Below are positions 8,556 through 14,718 of a stretch of DNA of 28,187 nucleotides, piece after piece. A program made the position numbers and the translations under genes. The notes beneath the pieces were generated by a model. It was not told where the DNA came from. It did no database searches and worked only from the letters and a program-made list of their open reading frames with translations. This DNA comes from DATMER01 sp035536935 (GTDB lineage Bacteria; Acidobacteriota; Thermoanaerobaculia; Multivoradales; UBA5704), in the NCBI GenBank assembly GCA_035536935.1, contig DATLNC010000067.1:1-28187 (forward strand). Direction: 5' to 3'. Within the stretch, counting starts at the first letter, position 1. Each line of letters opens with the position of its first letter.

Positions 8556-8576
8556 GCCCGCAGGTCAAATGCGGGC
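8556..8576 (+). promoter_or_regulatory. Stem-loop just upstream of the next gene's ribosome site
   Basis: GCCCGCA (8556-8562) pairs with TGCGGGC (8570-8576) around a 7-base loop. It lies between the Cys-rich gene and the Shine-Dalgarno at 8581-8585. Without a T-run it could be a terminator remnant or affect translation of the following gene. Confidence 0.3.
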
Positions 8577-8590
8577 TCATGGAGGTATCC

Positions 8591-9310
8591 ATGAACGAAC
8601 GCTCATCGACGATCCAGGCAAATAGCTCATCAGGCTTGCCGCGGCTCCGCAGAGGCTCGACAGGAGCCCTGCGCTGCCGCCGCAAGTTCCTGCGGTTCTT
8701 TCCGGAAGGTTTCCACGACGAGACCTATGTCGATTGGGAACGCGGCTACAAGTGGGAGGCCCACGAGCAGTGGAATGCTCTCCTGGATCGCGCCACGTTC
8801 CGCAAGCTCCTTCGCGAGAATGGGCACGCCGAGATCGCCGCCCGCGCAGTGCGGATCGAATCCCGGACCAATCTCCTTTTCTCTTTCGAAAAGATGGCTT
8901 TGCGGGATGCCGTGAAGTCGCCTGACGGCGCACGCTCTTTCGCAAGGGGCCTCTATGACTTCCTCCACGGGGCCGGCGACGTGGCAACGAAGTTCCGGCG
9001 CTGGTGTGCGGTCGTCGAAGGATTGCCGCGGAAGCAGACGCGTGTCTTCACCTGGCCGGTGGTCACCGTCTTCGGATTCATCGCGCAGCCGGACACACAC
9101 ATCTTTCTGAAGCCGAACGTCACTCGCGTGGCAGCACGCGAGTATGGCTTCGACTTTACTTATCAGTCGCGGCCGTCCTGGGAGACCTACGCCAACCTCC
9201 TGCAGTTTGCCGAGGTCGTGCGGCATGACCTCAGCGGCCTGAAGCCGCGGGACATGATCGACATCCAGTCGTTCCTCTGGGTGCAGGGTTCGGACGAGTA
9301 CGAAGAGTGA
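8591..9310 (+). CDS. Conserved-type hypothetical protein
   Basis: The 239-residue product is soluble. A Ser-rich N-terminus precedes a conserved-looking core RKFLRFFPEGFHDETYVDWE, RGYKWEAHEQWNALLDRATF and a C-terminal YANLLQFAEVVRHDLSGLKP, RDMIDIQSFLWVQGSDEYEE. I have seen similar RFFP-GF-D-ETY-DWER-YKWEAH proteins as uncharacterised bacterial proteins but know no function. The ATG at 8591 is chosen over the in-frame ATG at 8579 because GGAGG (8581-8585) sits 5 bases before 8591 and would overlap the earlier start. The next gene follows after 13 bases but appears to have its own promoter. Confidence 0.75.
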   Translation: MNERSSTIQANSSSGLPRLRRGSTGALRCRRKFLRFFPEGFHDETYVDWERGYKWEAHEQWNALLDRATFRKLLRENGHAEIAARAVRIESRTNLLFSFEKMALRDAVKSPDGARSFARGLYDFLHGAGDVATKFRRWCAVVEGLPRKQTRVFTWPVVTVFGFIAQPDTHIFLKPNVTRVAAREYGFDFTYQSRPSWETYANLLQFAEVVRHDLSGLKPRDMIDIQSFLWVQGSDEYEE

Positions 9311-9316
9311 TAGCCT
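9311..9316 (+). promoter_or_regulatory. TAGCCT -10-like box for the DUF1572 gene
   Basis: TAGCCT ends 7 bases before the ATG at 9324 with no Shine-Dalgarno between (TCGCTCTC). It starts inside the TGATAG at the end of the previous gene. The sequence TAGCCTCGC is the same as on the minus strand before the tfoX-like gene, which suggests a shared leaderless promoter form. Confidence 0.4.
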
Positions 9317-9323
9317 CGCTCTC

Positions 9324-9863
9324 ATGAACACCAACCCTGCCGATCTCTTCCTGCAAGACATCCGCATTCAGGCGCGCAAGCTCAAGGAGCTCGCGGACAA
9401 AGCCCTCGCCCAGGTCCGGGATGAGGACCTCACCGTCACTCTCGATCCCGAGGCGAACAGCCTGGCCATGATCATCCAGCACATGGCCGGCAATCTCCGC
9501 TCCCGGTGGACCGACTTCCTCACGTCCGATGGAGAGAAGCCGGACCGCAACCGCGACTCCGAGTTCGAGCCCAACGAGGGAACCAGCCGCGCCGCTCTCC
9601 TGACCTCCTGGGATGAGGGATGGAGCCGCCTGCTCGGGACCCTGGACAGCCTCACCGTCGAGGATCTCGGAAAGACGGTCCTCATCCGGTCCGAGCCGCA
9701 CACGGCGGTACAGGCGATTAACCGCGGGATCACCCACGCCGCCTATCATGTCGGGCAGATCACTTTCCTTGCGAAACATTTTGCCTCGGCGGACTGGAAG
9801 TCGCTTTCCATTCCGCGCGGAAAGTCCCGCGAATTTACGCAATCCATGCAGCGCAAAACGTAG
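9324..9863 (+). CDS. DUF1572 protein of the DinB-like superfamily
   Basis: This 179-residue four-helix-bundle protein contains SLAMIIQHMAGNLRSRWTDF with His53 and HAAYHVGQITFLAKHF with His138 and His142. These are the three histidines expected for the metal site of the DinB/YfiT-like superfamily. DUF1572 members are often annotated as DinB-like and some relatives are thiol-dependent S-transferases (bacillithiol or mycothiol partners); the substrate here is unknown. The C-terminus SWDEGW... to SIPRGKSREFTQSMQRK is typical of DUF1572. There is no ribosome site; a TAGCCT box just before the ATG suggests leaderless expression. Confidence 0.88.
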   Translation: MNTNPADLFLQDIRIQARKLKELADKALAQVRDEDLTVTLDPEANSLAMIIQHMAGNLRSRWTDFLTSDGEKPDRNRDSEFEPNEGTSRAALLTSWDEGWSRLLGTLDSLTVEDLGKTVLIRSEPHTAVQAINRGITHAAYHVGQITFLAKHFASADWKSLSIPRGKSREFTQSMQRKT

Positions 9864-9902
9864 CTTTCAGCTCTCCGGTCGTGTGGCGGATCTATCGCCA
9901 GT

Positions 9903-9922
9903 CCCGCGTATCTCTGAGCGGG
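9903..9922 (+). promoter_or_regulatory. Short inverted repeat upstream of the next gene
   Basis: CCCGC (9903-9907) and GCGGG (9918-9922) can pair around 10 bases between the DUF1572 gene and the exported-protein gene at 9969. The stem is only 5 bp and no T-run follows, so its role (weak terminator or operator) is uncertain. Confidence 0.2.
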
Positions 9923-9968
9923 TAAGACGAAACGATCCAGACAACAATTGCACGACTTGGAGATAGAC

Positions 9969-10715
9969 ATGTTCACCAGAAAGATCACCTTCGCGGCTGC
10001 CGTCCTCTCGCTCCTCACGATCGGCGCCGCTCACGCGCAGACCCCCACCTTCGGCGTCGATGCCCTGGCCAGCACCAGCGGCTACCCCGGTACCTTCTCC
10101 GACGATCCCGCGGCCGTCGCGGGTGGGCAGAGCACCGGCGCCACCGCCGACCCGGCCGGCGTGCAGTACAACAACGGTTACGGCCTGGTCTACGGCGATG
10201 CCGCCGCCAATTCCACCGCCCAGATCCAGTACCTCTACGGCAGCTCGTATGCCCTGGCCGACCGGCAGACGGCCACCGCGTTCGGCAACTCGTCTCCGAC
10301 GGCCAACACCGAGAGCCGTTTCTGGGACTACATCACCGTCCGCTCGAACAGCCTTCCGAACGGCACGGTCGTGGAGCTGGTCTTCCGCAATGCCCTGACC
10401 ACCAACTGGACCGGCTCGGGCGTGTACAGCGGCAACGTCTTTTCCGAGCTGCGGGTTGGCGGCTACAGCGCCTCGACGACGTCGCGAATGGATTCCAAGT
10501 GGGGCACGACCGAGGTCCCCGGGCCCGAGCTGCGCATCAAGCTGACCGTGGGCAACCGCTACTCCCTGAGCTCCAAGCTGCGGACCTACGCTCGCGCCTA
10601 CTACTTCACCCAGGGACCGATCTATGACGGAGTGATCAACATCGAGACGGCCTCCGAGGTGCAGATGGACCCGGGCACGCAGGACGTCTGGCTCGAGTAC
10701 GATTCCGCCCACTGA
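9969..10715 (+). CDS. Exported protein of unknown function
   Basis: The 248-residue product begins with a standard signal peptide (MFTRKITFAAAVLSLLTIGA, then AHAQ, cut after AHA). The mature protein is rich in Ser, Thr, Tyr, Asn and Gly (ASTSGYPGTFSDDPAAVAGG, QYLYGSSYALADRQTATAFG) and predicted mostly beta, with no cysteines and no recognisable domain. This composition is like that of secreted or cell-surface beta proteins. I place the start at ATG 9969, with GGAG at 9959-9962; an upstream in-frame TTG at 9948 would spoil the signal peptide. A strong terminator hairpin follows at 10741, so the gene is probably monocistronic. Confidence 0.78.
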   Translation: MFTRKITFAAAVLSLLTIGAAHAQTPTFGVDALASTSGYPGTFSDDPAAVAGGQSTGATADPAGVQYNNGYGLVYGDAAANSTAQIQYLYGSSYALADRQTATAFGNSSPTANTESRFWDYITVRSNSLPNGTVVELVFRNALTTNWTGSGVYSGNVFSELRVGGYSASTTSRMDSKWGTTEVPGPELRIKLTVGNRYSLSSKLRTYARAYYFTQGPIYDGVINIETASEVQMDPGTQDVWLEYDSAH

Positions 10716-10740
10716 TCCAATCTCCCCGCCTGTCCCCCTG

Positions 10741-10781
10741 CCGCCGCGGTCTCCCTTGAGGGCCGCGGCGGTTTGCGTTTT
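10741..10781 (+). terminator. Rho-independent terminator
   Basis: CCGCCGCGG (10741-10749) pairs perfectly with CCGCGGCGG (10763-10771), with an inner CCC/GGG pairing around TTGA. The stem is followed by TTTGCGTTTT. It is the only hairpin in the window with a convincing T-rich tail. It ends the exported-protein gene, and its tail runs into the -10 box of the next gene. Confidence 0.8.
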
Positions 10782-10786
10782 ATACT
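10781..10786 (+). promoter_or_regulatory. TATACT -10 box for leaderless VOC gene
   Basis: TATACT, close to the consensus -10, ends 6 bases before the ATG at 10793. A start about 7 bases downstream of the box would fall on the A of ATG. The only purine-rich sequence (GGTGG, 10787-10791) is too close to the ATG to be a Shine-Dalgarno. The box overlaps the T-run of the preceding terminator. Confidence 0.5.
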
Positions 10787-10792
10787 GGTGGC

Positions 10793-11287
10793 ATGACTCA
10801 GCCAAGCCCACCCATAGATCCCCGCGTCGACATCGGTCACGTTCATCTGAAGGTCGCGGACCTGGAGCGCTCGCTCGCTTTCTATTGCGGCGTGCTCGGC
10901 TTCGAGCTGATGCAGCGGATGGGGAGCCAGGCCGCGTTCATCAGCGCAGGTGGATACCACCATCACATCGGCCTGAACACATGGGAGAGCCTCGGCGGAT
11001 CTCCGCCCCCCCCTGGCACGACGGGGCTCTACCACACCGCGATCCGCTACCCCGACCGCCGAACACTCGCGGACGCTCTGCGCCGCCTCGTCGAAGCCAA
11101 TATATCGCTGGATGGGGCCGCGGATCATGGAGTGAGCGAAGCGCTCTACCTGCGTGACCCGGACGACAATGGCGTCGAGCTGTACCGCGACCGGCCGCGG
11201 GAGGAGTGGCCGCGCTCGCCTGACGGCGGAGTCGCGATGTACACCCACTCGCTCGACCTCCGCGCCTTGCTCGCGGAGCTGAAGTGA
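10793..11287 (+). CDS. VOC-family dioxygenase/glyoxalase-like protein
   Basis: This 164-residue protein reads DIGHVHLKVADLERSLAFYC, GVLGFELMQRMGSQAAFISA, GGYHHHIGLNTW, GLYHTAIRYPDRRTLADALR and LRDPDDNGVELYRDRP. It has paired beta-alpha-beta-beta-beta modules with candidate metal ligands His (GHVHLKV), His (LYHTAI) and Glu (GVELY), as in CatE-type extradiol dioxygenases and glyoxalase-like enzymes. The ring or aldehyde substrate is unknown; the length matches the one-domain half of the two-domain CatE proteins. No ribosome site is seen and a TATACT box lies just upstream, so translation is probably leaderless. The stop overlaps the start of the lipoprotein gene (GTGA), suggesting an operon of two. 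Confidence 0.9.
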   Translation: MTQPSPPIDPRVDIGHVHLKVADLERSLAFYCGVLGFELMQRMGSQAAFISAGGYHHHIGLNTWESLGGSPPPPGTTGLYHTAIRYPDRRTLADALRRLVEANISLDGAADHGVSEALYLRDPDDNGVELYRDRPREEWPRSPDGGVAMYTHSLDLRALLAELK

Positions 11288-11664
11288 TACGGCGCCTCGC
11301 GCTCATTCCGGTTCTCCTCGCGGCGAGCGGCTGTTTCTTCCTGCCTTATGGGGACGTCTTCTACTCGTTCGGCGGAATCGTGAGCGATCCGGCCGGCCGG
11401 CCGATTGCGGAAGCGAAGGTCGAGATCCTCCTGGATGGGAAGCACCCGGGCGAGCTCTCTGTGGCGCTCACCGACGCGGAAGGGAAGTATCTATTTTTCG
11501 AGCGGGCGTGCAAGTGCGACCGCGACTTCGAAGTCGTAGCCAGCAAGGAGGGATTTGAGCGCTATTCGAAGAAAATGGGGAGCCGGGCGGCGGCCCGGCT
11601 CCGAAGACAGGACATCGTGTTGAAGTCCCTGAACGATCAGATTTCGTACTCGCCGCCGGGGTAG
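11284..11664 (+). CDS. Lipoprotein with a carboxypeptidase-regulatory-like (CarboxypepD_reg) beta-sandwich
   Basis: The 126-residue product starts at GTG 11284, overlapping the VOC stop as GTGA. The N-terminus (IRRLALIPVLLAASGCFF) is a lipoprotein signal with lipobox ASGC, Cys17 being the lipidated residue. The body FSFGGIVSDPAGRPIAEAKV, EILLDG, ALTDAEGKYLFF matches the small beta-sandwich found in CarboxypepD_reg or Cna_B-like domains, which usually serve as surface spacer or binding modules. A CKCD pair lies in the middle. The last 28 bases overlap the end of the convergent ADC-family gene. Role unknown; likely cell-envelope anchored. Confidence 0.82.
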   Translation: MIRRLALIPVLLAASGCFFLPYGDVFYSFGGIVSDPAGRPIAEAKVEILLDGKHPGELSVALTDAEGKYLFFERACKCDRDFEVVASKEGFERYSKKMGSRAAARLRRQDIVLKSLNDQISYSPPG

Positions 11665-12311
11665 ACGAACGAGTCGCGGGGCGCGAACCAGGAGGAGGCG
11701 GCCACGGGCTGGAACGGGTCGGCCGGACGCAGCGCCCAGGCCGGGTGATCCTTGGTGAGGAACTCGACCGACTGCAGCTCGAAGGGATCGACCAGGTCGC
11801 CGATGTAGGCGTAGTTGCCGCCCAGGATCTTGCCATTGAGCTGCGTCACGTACGTCAGGTGCCCGCGGGCCACGACGCCGATCTTGTTTCCGACGCGCGC
11901 CCGGGTGCGGATGATCGGCACCCCGTCGACCGAGGTGACGGCCTCGAGCTCGTGGCCATGCACTTCGACCGTGGTGGTGCCCGGGGTGGCGGGCACGCCC
12001 CGCTCGAGGACGTACTGCCGCATCACTTCCGACGAGTTGAAGTAGTTGGTGAAGAAGCGCCCGGGGGTGACTCCGTCCGGAGCCTTCACGTTGGCCAGGT
12101 CGAGGCCCATGTAGGTGAGGGAGTAGGCGCCGAAGCCGGAGGTCTGCTCCTCGGAATCGACGACGTACTGGTTCATATAGATCGGGCCGGCCGGCTGAAG
12201 ACGGCCGGGCAGAAGCGCCGCGGCAGCCTTGGGGTCAGCCGGGATCCAGCTCGAGTAGATCATGCGGCTGTCGATCACGAGCTGCGGCGCGGCGAGAGTG
12301 GATTGCGACAT
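11637..12311 (-). CDS. Acetoacetate decarboxylase (ADC) superfamily protein
   Basis: This 224-residue protein has the ADC-family core: MIYSSWIPADPKAAAALLPG near the N-terminus, then GAYSLTYMGLDLANV, GRFFTNYFNSSEVMRQYVLE and VARGHLTYVTQLNGKILGGN. In classical acetoacetate decarboxylases an active-site Lys lies in an E-x-x-x-P-K-K context after the corresponding YFNS region; I do not see it here (MRQYVLERGVPATPG), so this may be an ADC-like enzyme of different chemistry, or I may have misaligned it. AAGGAG upstream supports the ATG at 12311. Its 3' end overlaps the convergent lipoprotein gene by 28 bases. Confidence 0.82.
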   Translation of the reverse strand: MSQSTLAAPQLVIDSRMIYSSWIPADPKAAAALLPGRLQPAGPIYMNQYVVDSEEQTSGFGAYSLTYMGLDLANVKAPDGVTPGRFFTNYFNSSEVMRQYVLERGVPATPGTTTVEVHGHELEAVTSVDGVPIIRTRARVGNKIGVVARGHLTYVTQLNGKILGGNYAYIGDLVDPFELQSVEFLTKDHPAWALRPADPFQPVAASSWFAPRDSFVYPGGEYEI

Positions 12312-12329
12312 TTCAGGTATCTCCTTGAT

Positions 12330-12353
12330 GTTGTGACTACTTGGTGTGACTCC
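12330..12353 (-). promoter_or_regulatory. Tandem TGTGACT repeat upstream of ADC-family gene
   Basis: TGTGACT occurs at 12332-12338 and 12345-12351, a 13-base step, in the stretch where the promoter of the minus-strand ADC-family gene should lie, about 20 bases before its start codon. A tandem operator is possible; there is no further support. Confidence 0.3.
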
Positions 12354-12410
12354 ATTGCTTCACCCGGAGGTACGCAGGATAACCCGTGCTCCCGCCAAGG
12401 GCGGCTGAGC

Positions 12411-12416
12411 TAGACT
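12411..12416 (+). promoter_or_regulatory. TAGACT -10-like box for the membrane protein gene
   Basis: TAGACT ends 6 bases before the ATG at 12423, the same geometry as the TATACT box at 10781. No Shine-Dalgarno lies between (TTCAGC), so a leaderless mRNA is likely. Confidence 0.45.
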
Positions 12417-12422
12417 TTCAGC

Positions 12423-13397
12423 ATGACCCGGCGAGCCCACCTGTACCTTTTCGCGTTCGCTCTCGTCGCCACAGGCATCTACGCGGCGGAGGTCGCCGTC
12501 GTCCGGATGCGGTGGGAACGGCCGGACCTGATCGCGCTCGGGGTGATGTCGGACCTGATCGTGATGGTGCCGCTCGTCTACTGGTTCCTGGCGGTGAGGC
12601 GCGGGGGTTGGCCGCGGCTGAGCGTGGTTCCGGTCATCCTTCTCGGCATCCTCGGCTCCGCTCTGTTGCTCCCGCACGACCGCGGGCTGCTCCGCAACGT
12701 GGTGGAGGTGCTCGCCATCCCCTGCGAGATCGGTCTCATTACCTGGATCGCAGTGCGCACCCGCCGAGCCCTGCGGCACACCCCTGGGGATGGGGACACG
12801 CTGGAACGGTTCCGGGAGGTGGCCCGGGAGGTCCTCCCCACACGACGGGCGGCCGATGCGATCGCTTTCGAGATGGCGGTGCTCTATTACGCGCTGCTCT
12901 CCTGGTGCCGCCGGCCCCGCGATGTCGAAGGAGCCTTTACCTATCATCGCAAGAGCGGTTACGGCGCGATCGTTTTCGCCGTGCTGATCATGGTCGTGGC
13001 CGAGGCGATCCCGGTGCACATCCTGCTGATGCGCTGGAGTGTCGTTGCGGCCTGGGCTCTCACGATTCTGTCGTTCTATGCGATCGTTTTCTTCCTTGCG
13101 GACTGGCGGGCGGCGAGGTTCCACCCCATTCTGCTGGACGGCGAGGCTCTCCAGGTCCGGGTCGGGCTGCGCTGGAGGATCAGGGTTCCGCGGGAGCGGA
13201 TCGCGGCGGTCCACAAGAAGCGCCCGCCAGGCTCGGACCCCTACATCCGCGCCGCGCTCCCCGGACCGGTTCCGCTCTGGATCGAGCTGACGGAGCCGGT
13301 CACCGCCCAAGGCCCGTACGGGATCCAGAGGAAGGCGCGGTGGATTTCCCTGACGGTCGATGATCCCGAGCGTTTCCGCCGGACCCTGGAAGCATGA
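12423..13397 (+). CDS. Multi-spanning membrane protein with a cytosolic C-terminal PH-like region
   Basis: The 324-residue product has about six hydrophobic helices: residues 5-25, 33-53, 60-80, 90-110, then after a charged loop 180-200 and 208-230. The soluble end (FHPILLDGEALQVRVGLRWR, then IRVPRERIAAVHKKR) resembles small bacterial PH-like domains that follow membrane segments. The gene overlaps the AraC-type regulator by ATGA, so they are co-translated. I do not recognise the family; the pairing suggests that the regulator controls or senses something handled by this protein. No ribosome site is visible and a TAGACT box precedes the ATG. Confidence 0.8.
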   Translation: MTRRAHLYLFAFALVATGIYAAEVAVVRMRWERPDLIALGVMSDLIVMVPLVYWFLAVRRGGWPRLSVVPVILLGILGSALLLPHDRGLLRNVVEVLAIPCEIGLITWIAVRTRRALRHTPGDGDTLERFREVAREVLPTRRAADAIAFEMAVLYYALLSWCRRPRDVEGAFTYHRKSGYGAIVFAVLIMVVAEAIPVHILLMRWSVVAAWALTILSFYAIVFFLADWRAARFHPILLDGEALQVRVGLRWRIRVPRERIAAVHKKRPPGSDPYIRAALPGPVPLWIELTEPVTAQGPYGIQRKARWISLTVDDPERFRRTLEA

Positions 13398-14248
13398 CGG
13401 GCATCACCTCGTTCGCCGTCGAATCCCCGCTCGGCCGCTGGACGATCACGGGCTTGAGCCCTCCGCATCTGGCGGGAGTTGTGGAGTCGATCTGGCACTT
13501 CGACGGGACCATGACCTGCCTGCGCGAGCGCACCTTTCCCAGCGGGCTGCTGCAACTGATCGTGCACCTCGGGGGGCGTTACCGGGTCGTGGAGAAGGGC
13601 GAAGCGGAGCTCTGCCCGGAGGTGTGCGTCGGCGGGATGCAGACGGGCCCGCTCGTGATCGAGTCTCCGGGGACAGTTTGCCGCATCATGGGCGTGCAGC
13701 TCCACCCCGTGGGCGCCTACCGTCTGTTCGGCACGCCGCTCGGGGAACTGGCCGGACAATCCAATCTGGACCTCCAGGATGTGGTGGGGCCGGCGGCGCG
13801 CGAACTCCAGGAGCGCTGCCTGGAGGCGGGCTCGGCCGAGGAGCAGGTGCGGCGCGCTGCCGATTGGATCGCGGAGCGTCTGGCCCGCTCTTCGGCTTCG
13901 GACCCGGCCATCTCGTGGGCCGCGGCCGAGATCAAGCGCCGGCAGGGAGCGGTTTCGATCGCCAAGCTGCGGAACCGGACGGGGCTGAGCAAGACGCGGA
14001 TGGCCACGGCGTTCCGCGATCAGGTGGGCGTCACGCCCAAGCTCTTCGCGCGCATCCACCGGTTCCGCCGCGCTCTGGAGATGATTCACCATGGCTCCGA
14101 TCCGCTCGTGGACGTGGCCCTGTCCGCCGGTTACTACGATCAGCCGCACCTGAACGCGGAGTTCCGTGAGCTGAGCGGCCTCGCCCCGGGCGAGTACCTG
14201 TCCGCCGCCCGCTACCCGAACAGCGTGAGCCTCGCGGAAGCGGGCTGA
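13394..14248 (+). CDS. AraC-family transcriptional regulator
   Basis: The 284-residue product has an N-terminal sensor-like part with WHFDGTMTCLRERTFPSGLL, QLIVHLGGRYRVV and the GGMQTGPLVIESPGTVCRIM element typical of the DUF6597-type AraC proteins. The C-terminal double helix-turn-helix, about residues 190-275, is complete: SIAKLRNRTGLSKTRMATAF, GVTPKLFARIHRFRRALEMI, DVALSAGYYDQPHLNAEFRE, LSGLAPGEYL. It should bind DNA as an activator; the ligand is unknown. The start overlaps the membrane protein gene (ATGA). A downstream PhnB-like gene has its own ribosome site and could be a target. Confidence 0.93.
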   Translation: MTGITSFAVESPLGRWTITGLSPPHLAGVVESIWHFDGTMTCLRERTFPSGLLQLIVHLGGRYRVVEKGEAELCPEVCVGGMQTGPLVIESPGTVCRIMGVQLHPVGAYRLFGTPLGELAGQSNLDLQDVVGPAARELQERCLEAGSAEEQVRRAADWIAERLARSSASDPAISWAAAEIKRRQGAVSIAKLRNRTGLSKTRMATAFRDQVGVTPKLFARIHRFRRALEMIHHGSDPLVDVALSAGYYDQPHLNAEFRELSGLAPGEYLSAARYPNSVSLAEAG

Positions 14249-14310
14249 CTTTTTTCCAAGACCGCGCCTTTCCCTCCGGGTATCTTCGGTTCGAAAAGGA
14301 GGAGCAATCC

Positions 14311-14718
14311 ATGGCAGTCAAACCCATTCCCGACGGCTTTCACACGGTAACTCCCTACCTGCTGGTCCCCGACGCGGCGGGCCTGATCGATTTCCTGAAG
14401 CGGGCGCTCGGCGCCGACGAGATCCATCGCAGCACGGGGCCGGACGGCAACGTGGCTCACGCGCAGATGCGGATCGGCGACTCGATGATCATGATGGGGC
14501 AGGCGAAGGACGAGTGGAAGCCGATGCCCTGCATGCTCTACCTGTACGTCGAGGACGTGGACGCCTTGTATCGGCGTGCGATCGAGGCCGGCGGCGTTTC
14601 GGTGCGGGAGGTCAACGACGAGGCCTACGGCGACCGCGCCGGGGGCATTCAGGACCCGGCGGGCAACCAGTGGTGGATCGCCACCCACAAGCAGGACGCG
14701 CCGCTCACTCCGGCTTGA
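14311..14718 (+). CDS. PhnB-like VOC-family protein
   Basis: The 135-residue product has the PhnB/glyoxalase-like pattern TVTPYLLVPDAAGLIDFLKR, ALGADEIHRSTGPDGNVAHA, QMRIGDSMIMMGQAK, LYLYVEDVDALYRRAIEAGG and GGIQDPAGNQWWIATHK. PhnB-like proteins are one-domain VOC proteins of mostly unknown substrate; the name does not imply phosphonate metabolism. AAAAGGAGGAG just upstream is a strong ribosome site. The 3' end overlaps the convergent MutS-like gene by 14 bases. It is the third VOC gene in 8 kb. Confidence 0.92.
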   Translation: MAVKPIPDGFHTVTPYLLVPDAAGLIDFLKRALGADEIHRSTGPDGNVAHAQMRIGDSMIMMGQAKDEWKPMPCMLYLYVEDVDALYRRAIEAGGVSVREVNDEAYGDRAGGIQDPAGNQWWIATHKQDAPLTPA

